Origin: Thermatribacter sp048814795 | Lineage (GTDB): Bacteria > Atribacterota > Atribacteria > Atribacterales > Thermatribacteraceae | DNA: 64,000 nucleotides | Direction of reading: 5' to 3' | NCBI GenBank assembly: GCA_048814795.1 | Contig: CP184673.1 | Location: 1,116,001 to 1,180,000, forward strand | Part shown: positions 58,100-64,000 of the stretch, one piece after another | Layout: each line of letters begins with the position of its first letter | How positions within the stretch are numbered: the first letter of the stretch is position 1 | Made by a program: the position numbers and the translations under genes | Notes under the pieces: generated by a model | Database searches by the model: none | Seen by the model: the letters and a program-made list of their open reading frames with translations, nothing else | Told to the model about the DNA's origin: nothing

Positions 58100-59629
58100 T
58101 TATTTGGCGTATTCTACTGCTCTGGTTTCTCTAATTACAGTAACTTTGATTTGTCCCGGGTATTCAAGCTCTTTTTCTATTCTTTTTACTACTTCATAAG
58201 CTAATTTGGCAGCCTGAACATCGTTCAATTTTTCCGGTTTCACAATAATGCGTACTTCTCTACCTGCCTGGATGGCATAAGATTTTTCAACGCCCTCAAA
58301 AGAATTAGCTATTTTTTCCAGCTGTTCCAATCTTTTGATGTATACTTCAAGACTTTCGCGCCTCGCACCAGGTCTCGATGCAGAAATGGCGTCCGCAGCT
58401 TGTACCAGAACCGCTTCAATGCTCTCAGGTTCTACTTCTCCATGGTGAGATTCTATGGCATTTATGATTTCCTCTTTTTCTCCATAACGTCGGGCTACAT
58501 CTGCACCTATAAGCGCATGAGGACCTTCAACTTCATGGTCCAGGGCTTTGCCGATGTCGTGCAAAAGCCCAGCCCTTTTAGCTACATTTACTCTGGCTCC
58601 CAGCTCGGCTGCCATGAGGGCAGCCAGATGAGCTACTTCTTTTGAATGCTGGAGCACATTCTGTCCGTAACTGGTACGAAAATATAGTTTACCAAGTAGT
58701 TTAACTATTTCTGGATGCACATTCTTAATACCGGTGTCGAATAGTGCCTGTTCTCCTTCCTGGAGTATCTTTTCTTCAACCTGTATTTTTGCTTTCTCAA
58801 CCAGCTCTTCGATCCTGGCCGGATGTATTCTTCCATCCAGGATTAGTTTTTCCAGTGCTATCCGAGCGATTTCCCTGCGAATAGGGTCAAAACAGGAAAT
58901 AATAACTGCTTCGGGTGTATCATCGACAATTAGATCTACACCAGTTATCATTTCAAAAGTGCGTATGTTTCGTCCTTCTCTACCGATAATCCTGCCTTTC
59001 ATTTCGTCATTGGGAAGGGCTACCACAGATACTGTATTTTCAGCAGTAAAATCAGCTGCATAACGCTGAATAGCCTGGACAACTACTTCTCGAGCAATTC
59101 TCTCTGATTCTTTTTTGACCTGTTCTTCTGCTTCTTTTATTTTTAGGCCAATTTCGTGTTCCAGGGTTTTTTCGACTCTGCTTAGAACTTCCTGGCGGGC
59201 TTCTTCCCGGGAAAGGTTGGCAATGCGGTGCAGTTCCTGTATCTCCTTTTCCTTAAGCTTTTCAGTTTCTTGCTTTATTTTTTCGGTTTCCCTTAAAAGC
59301 TCGTTTAGTTGGTTTTCCTTTTTTTCCAGTTGCTCTATTTTGCGTTCAAGATTTTCTTCTCTGCGTAAGAGACGACTTTCAAAGTTTTGAAGCTCTCGGC
59401 GTTTACGTTGTATTTCTTCTTCCAGGAATTGTTTTTCTTTCAAAATCTCTTCTTTGGCAGCAAGCAAAGTCTCTTTTCTTAGGTTTTCTGCTTCTTTTTG
59501 TGCCGCTTCGAGGATTTCCTGTGCACATCTGGAAGTTCGCCGTTCAAGAATTTTGGACTGCAAAGTTTTAAGATACATTCCCGCTATGATTCCTATCGCA
59601 ATTCCTAACAATATATATGCCAGAAACAT
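58100..59629 (-). CDS. rny: Ribonuclease Y
   Basis: Membrane-anchored endoribonuclease that starts mRNA decay, 509 residues. N-terminal membrane helix (MFLAYILLGIAIGIIAG), then a long coiled coil (about 25-190), a KH domain with MKGRIIGREGRNIRTFE, and an HD domain with HSKEVAHLAALMA, LLHDIGKALDHE and IESHHGE. The ATG at 59629 is chosen because GGGGTG lies 9 bp upstream; a GTG at 59641 falls inside that site. Presence of RNase Y suggests decay of Firmicutes type. Confidence 0.96.
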   Translation of the reverse strand: MFLAYILLGIAIGIIAGMYLKTLQSKILERRTSRCAQEILEAAQKEAENLRKETLLAAKEEILKEKQFLEEEIQRKRRELQNFESRLLRREENLERKIEQLEKKENQLNELLRETEKIKQETEKLKEKEIQELHRIANLSREEARQEVLSRVEKTLEHEIGLKIKEAEEQVKKESERIAREVVVQAIQRYAADFTAENTVSVVALPNDEMKGRIIGREGRNIRTFEMITGVDLIVDDTPEAVIISCFDPIRREIARIALEKLILDGRIHPARIEELVEKAKIQVEEKILQEGEQALFDTGIKNVHPEIVKLLGKLYFRTSYGQNVLQHSKEVAHLAALMAAELGARVNVAKRAGLLHDIGKALDHEVEGPHALIGADVARRYGEKEEIINAIESHHGEVEPESIEAVLVQAADAISASRPGARRESLEVYIKRLEQLEKIANSFEGVEKSYAIQAGREVRIIVKPEKLNDVQAAKLAYEVVKRIEKELEYPGQIKVTVIRETRAVEYAK

Positions 59630-59685
59630 AATTGTGTTCACCCCTTATTCACTTTTCAATGTACGCAGAAAGTGTTGTGAGAATA

Positions 59686-59714
59686 ATTCTAATGGCCTGA
59701 CCAGCTTAAGTCAA
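59686..59714 (-). promoter_or_regulatory. Sigma-70 promoter for rny-ymdB-spoVS
   Basis: On the minus strand TTGACT (59709-59714) and TAGAAT (59686-59691) are separated by exactly 17 bp and match consensus at 5 of 6 positions each. The -35 box overlaps the recX stop codon. Transcription would start near 59679, about 50 nt before the rny ATG. It separates the rny unit from the recA-recX unit. Confidence 0.72.
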
Positions 59715-60178
59715 GGAAATGGTGAATCTTCTTGATAGCGCTGCCAGGCTTCCCGAATGGCTTCATGGCTAAATCCCTTGCCTGCTAACTTCCGCAACAA
59801 CCGGGTTGGGTCTATCTCGGAAGAATTGGTTGTCCAGCTTTCCAGCAGGCGTTTAGCATCTTGGATTTCCTCTTCCAAAGGATAGAGTTCTCGCAACAAC
59901 TCAAGAAGGTTATTCGACAATCCCTTTTCCTTGAGCTTTTCCCTTATTTTCCAGTATCCCCAGGATTTGATATTTCTTTTGCTTCTCAGGTATTCCTCCA
60001 GGTATTTCCTGTCATCGAGGTAACCCCACTCTTTAAGTTTTTTGATTGCTTCTTCCATTTTTTGATAATCCAGGTTTTCTTTTTGTAATTTGTCTTTTAG
60101 CTGCTTTTCGGTGAGCATCCTTTGAGATAGAAATTTTATGCTTCTTTTGAGCGGATCAAGATTCTTTTTTGATTTCAT
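59711..60178 (-). CDS. recX: Regulatory protein RecX
   Basis: All-helical modulator of RecA filaments, 155 residues. Three-helix repeats: SIKFLSQRMLTEKQLKDKL, AIKKLKEWGYLDDRKYLEEYLRS, KSWGYWKIREKLKEKGL and LLRKLAGKGFSHEAIREAWQ. The start is uncertain: ATG at 60178 is given, ATG at 60205 would add nine residues and enlarge the overlap with recA from 23 to 50 bp. Neither has a good ribosome site, so translation probably depends on recA. Confidence 0.88.
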   Translation of the reverse strand: MKSKKNLDPLKRSIKFLSQRMLTEKQLKDKLQKENLDYQKMEEAIKKLKEWGYLDDRKYLEEYLRSKRNIKSWGYWKIREKLKEKGLSNNLLELLRELYPLEEEIQDAKRLLESWTTNSSEIDPTRLLRKLAGKGFSHEAIREAWQRYQEDSPFP

Positions 60179-61214
60179 CGGCTTCTTTATTGTTTCCGGT
60201 TTCATTCAAGGCTATACGGGGGTCAATCCCAAGCTCGTTCAGAGCCTGGTAGAGAATTTTATCGGCCACTTCCGGGTTTTCTTTCAGAAATTGACGGGCG
60301 TTTTCTCTGCCCTGCCCTAATCTGTAATCCTCGAAGGAATACCAGCTTCCTGACTTTTTGATAACCTTGGCTGTTTCTCCCAGGGCAAATATCTCAGATT
60401 CTTTACATATACCCTCTCCATAGAATAAGTCTATCTCGGCTGATTTGAAAGGTGGAGCCAGTTTGTTCTTAACAACCTTTACCACGGTTTGGGCACCGAT
60501 GGTTTCGCCATCATGGGTAATGTAAGCTTTTCTACGGACGTCTATTCTAACACTGGCGTAGAATTTTAAGGCTCTGCCTCCAGGAGTGGTTTCAGTGGGT
60601 CCGTAACCAAAACCCATCCTTATTTTTTCACGTAATTGATTAACAAAAATTACTACTGTTTTAGTCTTGCTGATGTAACCGGTTATAATTCTCAGAGCCT
60701 GGGACATCATGCGGGCCTGAAGACCTATACTTGCTTCGTCGATACCACCGTCAAGTTCCGCTTTGGGTACTAATGCAGCTACCGAGTCGAGAACAATTAT
60801 ATCTATTCCCCCACTTCGAGTAAGTGCGTCAACTATGTCGATAGCTTCTTCTGCGGTAGTAGGCTGAGCTAAAAGGAGTTTGTCGGTCTGGACACCAATT
60901 TTTTGAGCATAGGTGGGGTCCAGAGCGTGTTCCGCATCCACGAAAACTGCAAGACCTCCCCTTTTTTGGGCTTCAGCGATAGCATGCAAAGCAAGGGTTG
61001 TTTTCCCTGAAGCTTCGGGACCAAAAATCTCGATTATTCTACCCCGGGGCAGACCGCCCACCCCCAGGGCTATGTTTAATAAGATGGAACCGGTTTTGAT
61101 TACTTCGACATCGCTTACCGTCAGACCCTTGCCGAAAGGTATAATCACGCCCTTGCCATATTTTCTTTCCAGATTACTTATGGCCTGTTTAACCATTTCA
61201 TCGCGTTCGCTCAA
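60156..61214 (-). CDS. recA: Recombinase RecA
   Basis: Strand-exchange ATPase and SOS coprotease, 352 residues. Walker A GPEASGKTTLALHAIAEAQ at 65-72, FVDAEHALDPTYAQKIGV, Walker B IDIIVLDSVAALVPKAE, the L1-L2 region VIFVNQLREKIRMGFGYGPTETTPGG and ALKFYASVRIDVRR. TTG start at 61214 with AGAGGTGAT upstream. No LexA-type box is recognised in the 7-bp gap. No intein. Confidence 0.97.
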   Translation of the reverse strand: MSERDEMVKQAISNLERKYGKGVIIPFGKGLTVSDVEVIKTGSILLNIALGVGGLPRGRIIEIFGPEASGKTTLALHAIAEAQKRGGLAVFVDAEHALDPTYAQKIGVQTDKLLLAQPTTAEEAIDIVDALTRSGGIDIIVLDSVAALVPKAELDGGIDEASIGLQARMMSQALRIITGYISKTKTVVIFVNQLREKIRMGFGYGPTETTPGGRALKFYASVRIDVRRKAYITHDGETIGAQTVVKVVKNKLAPPFKSAEIDLFYGEGICKESEIFALGETAKVIKKSGSWYSFEDYRLGQGRENARQFLKENPEVADKILYQALNELGIDPRIALNETGNNKEADEIKKES

Positions 61215-61221
61215 TTTTTTA

Positions 61222-61791
61222 TCACCTCTTTAAAGGATAGGAGCTTAGTTCACTGTAAATAGGGCCACGAGGCGTTAAGGTGCTTTTGTATATCGTTATT
61301 CGATAAAGGTTGGTGGGTATACTTTCCGGTAGATGGAAATCCTCTATGACCACCTTTTTGGGTTTTCGAAGGCGAGCTATAGTTATGTGAGGCACAAAAG
61401 ATTTTTCTTCTGCTTCAATGTTAAGAGATTCCCATAGTTTATGATTCAATTTCTCAGCGAGCTCCTTGATTTTGCCTTCTGCCTGAACATCAAAACCCAT
61501 CCAGATGACTCTTGCTCTTTTCGGTTCTGGAAAGACCCCAACTTTGCTGATAAGCGCCGGTATTGTCTGAAAGGAGACGGCTATCTGCTTGGTGATGTTG
61601 GACAGGAGTGGAAGCTGGTCGCTATTCATGGTTCCAAAGAAACGTAAAGTGAGGTGTGTTTGTTGAGCATTAACCCATTTTGCTTCAGGAAAAAGACTTT
61701 TAGCATTTTCGATAAAGCTTGCTATGACCTCTTTTGCAGCTTCTTCAAGGTCCAGGGCAATAAAGCATCTTAAGGTTGTCTCATTTTTCAT
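61222..61791 (-). CDS. thpR: RNA 2',3'-cyclic phosphodiesterase (2H family, ThpR/LigT)
   Basis: A 189-residue two-histidine phosphoesterase. Both HxT motifs are present, HLTLRFFG and HITIARLRK, on a duplicated fold. Family members open 2',3'-cyclic phosphates at RNA ends and can ligate tRNA halves in vitro. It lies between cinA and recA, a common location in Clostridia and related groups. ATG overlaps cinA by 11 bp. Confidence 0.93.
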   Translation of the reverse strand: MKNETTLRCFIALDLEEAAKEVIASFIENAKSLFPEAKWVNAQQTHLTLRFFGTMNSDQLPLLSNITKQIAVSFQTIPALISKVGVFPEPKRARVIWMGFDVQAEGKIKELAEKLNHKLWESLNIEAEEKSFVPHITIARLRKPKKVVIEDFHLPESIPTNLYRITIYKSTLTPRGPIYSELSSYPLKR

Positions 61792-63043
61792 TGCTGGAAC
61801 ACCTCTTAGAGAGAAGGATGAAAAGCTGGGATAGTGCTTCCTGCGTAGTTCGGAACTTTATGGATTTTCTTTCTCCGTGAAACTGGTATCTGTGCACCTC
61901 CAAGTGTTCTCCCCAGGAGATTCCTATATACACTAAACCTACGGGTTTAAGCTCGGAACCCCCGCCAGGTCCAGCAATACCCGTTATTCCTATTCCAATA
62001 TCGCTTTTAGCTTTTTGGGCAACGTTTTGGGCGAGAAGAGAAGCTACTTCTTCACTCACCGCACCGTGACTGTTTATTACTGTAGCTGGAACATCCAGAT
62101 CTTCTATCTTGGATTGGTTACTGTATACTACGTACCCTCGTTTAAAATAGGAGGAGCTACCAGGCACATTAGTTATGCGGTTTGCCAGCAGGCCCCCAGT
62201 GCAGGATTCTGCAGTGGCTATGGTAAGCTGGTTTTCTTTTAAAAGCCTGCCTGCCGCTGCCTCTAAAGTTTCCGCATATGCTGAAAAAAGCCTATCTTTA
62301 AAGTGCTGCTTTATGTTTTTTATTGCTTCCTGAACTTTTTGTTCTTCTTCTGGTAAGGGGTTTTTAAAAGCATAGAGGTAAAACCAGACTTCGCCGGAAC
62401 GGGGTATAAAAGCCGGACTAACTTCCGGTGGTAGATCTACGAGGAAGTCTTGAAGCTGACTGGCCAGCTCAGATTCCCCTATGGCGCAGAATTTTAGGGT
62501 TTCGGTTTTGAAGAAACTGGGTTGAACGCTGCCGATCTGTTCATCTATATAGCGCCAGAAAAATTCTACTTCCTGGGGAACACCTGGAATGACGAATATC
62601 TTTTTGTTCCCTTCCTCAATCAAAAAACCCGGGGCAGTGCCAACTTTGTTCTGGAGCATCAGGGCTCCTTCTGGTATTAAGGCTTGCTTTCTGTTATTTT
62701 CGGGGGGCTCTTTTTTTCTGATGCCACAATATATTCTTCTGATTTCTTCCCAAGCTTGAGGCGAAAAAACCAGTTTTTTTGAAAAAGTATCGGCTACGGC
62801 TTCGCGAGTAATGTCATCTTCGGTGGGTCCCAGACCACCACTAACCACTACGAACTGTACCTCTTCTTTTAGAGTCAAAAAACGCAAAGCCTTGATAATG
62901 GTTTCTTTGTTGTCGGGTATGAATATGGTATATTCAGTCAGTATTCCTCTGTCTAAGAATTTGCTTCTCAGAAATTCTGCATTGCTATCTTTGACCATAT
63001 TGGTGCTTAACTCGGTTCCGATGCAAAGAATAGCTGCCTTCAA
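61781..63043 (-). CDS. cinA: CinA family protein (ADP-ribose pyrophosphatase/NMN deamidase)
   Basis: A 420-residue two-domain protein. N-terminal MoCF-like domain (AILCIGTELSTNMVKDSNAEFL, VVSGGLGPTEDDITREAVAD) acts as COG1058 pyrophosphatase; C-terminal PncC domain (IATAESCTGGLLANRITNVPGSS and GITGIAGPGGG) deamidates NMN in pyridine nucleotide recycling. ATG start overlaps rimO by 4 bp. cinA next to recA is a widespread arrangement. Confidence 0.95.
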   Translation of the reverse strand: MKAAILCIGTELSTNMVKDSNAEFLRSKFLDRGILTEYTIFIPDNKETIIKALRFLTLKEEVQFVVVSGGLGPTEDDITREAVADTFSKKLVFSPQAWEEIRRIYCGIRKKEPPENNRKQALIPEGALMLQNKVGTAPGFLIEEGNKKIFVIPGVPQEVEFFWRYIDEQIGSVQPSFFKTETLKFCAIGESELASQLQDFLVDLPPEVSPAFIPRSGEVWFYLYAFKNPLPEEEQKVQEAIKNIKQHFKDRLFSAYAETLEAAAGRLLKENQLTIATAESCTGGLLANRITNVPGSSSYFKRGYVVYSNQSKIEDLDVPATVINSHGAVSEEVASLLAQNVAQKAKSDIGIGITGIAGPGGGSELKPVGLVYIGISWGEHLEVHRYQFHGERKSIKFRTTQEALSQLFILLSKRCSSNEK

Positions 63044-64000
63044 AGTTCACCCTCCAGAAGATAAATTTTACCAGCAGTAACTTTCATTTTATCAATAGTT
63101 CCTGGTTTAAGGTATTTGTTCCTGGTTTTAATTTTTACTTCGCAATCAACCTCAGGCGCATCTCCATAACTCCTGCCTAAATAATAAAACGCTTTGGAAG
63201 AGCCGTTTCTTTCTGAAAAAGGCCCCTTTTCAATGATAACCTCGATTTTGCTCCCTACCAGGCTCTGATGACGTTTCTTCATTATTTCTTCCTGTTTCTT
63301 TTTGATAGCTTTTAGTCTCTGAGTTTTTAATTCGGTTGGTACTTTTGGAAATAGCTTGGATGCTGGTGTTTCTTCCTGCTCGGAATAGGCGAATACTCCT
63401 ACTCTTTCAAAAGGAAATTCTTCCATGGCCAGGAGTATTTTCTGAAAAGACGTATCGCTTTCACCTGGAAAGCCCACCATGAAGGTAGTTCTTAAAAAGA
63501 GCTGGGGTATATTCTTTCGCATTATTTTCAAAAAGTCAAACGTTTTTTCAATTTGTGGTGAACGGTTCATTTTGAAAAGGATGTTCGGATCCACATGTTG
63601 TAAAGGAATATCCAGGTATTTGACCACTCTTTTGCTGTTTGCAAATGCTTCGAGGAATTTCTCATTGAGACCCTGGGGAGAGAAATACAGTATTCTTAAC
63701 CAGTGTTCTGAGGAAAGAAGCCTATCGAGAGCTTTTAGTAATTCTGGCAAAGCCCTCTTTTTGTAGAGGTCAATACCGTAGGAAGCAGTATCTTGGGCAA
63801 TCAGGATGATTTCTTTCACTCCCAGTTCCAAAAGGTTTTCAACTTCTTTAGTGATGGAATCAATGCTTCTACTGCGCAGAGGCCCTCTGATGGCAGGGAT
63901 TACACAGAAGCTGCAGCGATTATTACATCCCTCAGCTATTTTTAAAAAGCCCAGGTAAGGGGGTCCAGAAATGATTCTTTCTGTAGTGTGGTCATACAGA
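63040..64000 (-). CDS. rimO: Ribosomal protein S12 methylthiotransferase RimO (5' truncated by window)
   Basis: Radical SAM enzyme that methylthiolates the conserved Asp of S12. The frame stays open to the window end, so the N-terminal part is missing. The visible part begins in the radical SAM domain with EGCNNRCSFCVIPAIRGP followed by LRSRS, where MiaB has a different sequence, which favours RimO. Then come IILIAQDTASYGIDL, KYLDIPLQHVDPNIL and TTFMVGFPGES, with a TRAM domain at the end. Apparent internal starts such as TTG at 63831 are not the true start. Confidence 0.92.
   Translation of the reverse strand, partial: LYDHTTERIISGPPYLGFLKIAEGCNNRCSFCVIPAIRGPLRSRSIDSITKEVENLLELGVKEIILIAQDTASYGIDLYKKRALPELLKALDRLLSSEHWLRILYFSPQGLNEKFLEAFANSKRVVKYLDIPLQHVDPNILFKMNRSPQIEKTFDFLKIMRKNIPQLFLRTTFMVGFPGESDTSFQKILLAMEEFPFERVGVFAYSEQEETPASKLFPKVPTELKTQRLKAIKKKQEEIMKKRHQSLVGSKIEVIIEKGPFSERNGSSKAFYYLGRSYGDAPEVDCEVKIKTRNKYLKPGTIDKMKVTAGKIYLLEGEL

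Noticed and set aside
1..64000. CRISPR arrays, tRNA or rRNA genes, insertion sequences, riboswitches other than the rpsB leader
   Set aside because: Read on both strands, the gaps are all under about 155 bp and hold no regularly spaced repeats, cloverleaf sequences or transposase genes.

Overview
This is a dense, essentially core-genome stretch of a bacterial chromosome: 77 protein genes, two of them cut by the window ends, and no stretch over about 155 bases without a gene. I see no rRNA or tRNA gene, insertion sequence, prophage, CRISPR array or toxin-antitoxin pair. GC looks like the mid-to-high 40s by eye (not counted). A full type IV pilus set with a PilQ secretin implies an outer membrane. 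Many gene neighbourhoods (alaS-yqgF-mltG, efp-asp23-nusB-ispA-tlyA-nadK-recN, trpS-scpA-scpB-rluB, xerC-hslV-hslU, rimO-cinA-recA-recX-rny-ymdB-spoVS-miaB-miaA) resemble Firmicutes or Thermotogota instead. RNase Y, SpoVS, a ferredoxin-linked 2-oxoacid oxidoreductase (Vor) and the MEP isoprenoid pathway fit an anaerobic, deep-branching diderm such as Atribacterota. That placement is an inference, not proven.

Layout. 1-3.0 kb: end of alaS, yqgF, mltG, a YqeG-type phosphatase and aroE. 3.0-14.2 kb: type IV pilus locus (pilB, pilT, pilC, major pilin, prepilin peptidase, four minor pilins, pilM, N, O, a PilP/GspC-like gene, pilQ). 14.2-17.9 kb: aroK, aroB, aroQ, pepP, efp. 17.9-23.4 kb: asp23, nusB, polyprenyl synthase, tlyA, a membrane nuclease-fold protein, nadK, recN. 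23.4-27.4 kb: a P-loop ATPase, the four-subunit Vor enzyme and a CBS-ACT protein. 27.4-35.9 kb: nucleoside salvage, a DHH-CBS-nucleotidyltransferase fusion, trpS, scpAB, rluB, cobO. 35.9-43.3 kb: aroH, aroA, cmk, ispH, der, xerC, hslVU. 43.3-54.3 kb: rpsB-tsf-pyrH-frr-uppS-cdsA-dxr-rseP-ispG-proS, a glycosyltransferase and hflX. 54.3-64 kb: minus-strand block converging on hflX: DUF1844, miaA, miaB, spoVS, ymdB, rny, recX, recA, thpR, cinA, rimO.

How the genes work together. The shikimate pathway (aroE, aroB, aroQ, aroK, aroA, plus chorismate mutase aroH) is split around the pilus locus and a later cluster. Four isoprenoid and lipid-carrier steps (dxr, ispG, ispH, a prenyl synthase) lead to undecaprenyl diphosphate (uppS). 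Translation, ribosome maturation and RNA turnover are heavily represented.

Genes overlap by a few bases at most junctions, so translational coupling is probably the rule, and clear promoters and terminators are rare. The best-supported signals are a promoter and structured leader before rpsB, a 30-bp palindromic terminator after the major pilin gene, and a promoter before rny. No wholly new system is evident. The most interesting items are a probable AUU start codon for pilQ, the switch-like rpsB leader, a terminator arm that carries the ribosome-binding site of the prepilin peptidase gene, a membrane-anchored PD-(D/E)XK-like protein, an ATPase linked to Vor, and a prolyl-tRNA synthetase whose editing domain is replaced by a small zinc-ribbon-like segment.
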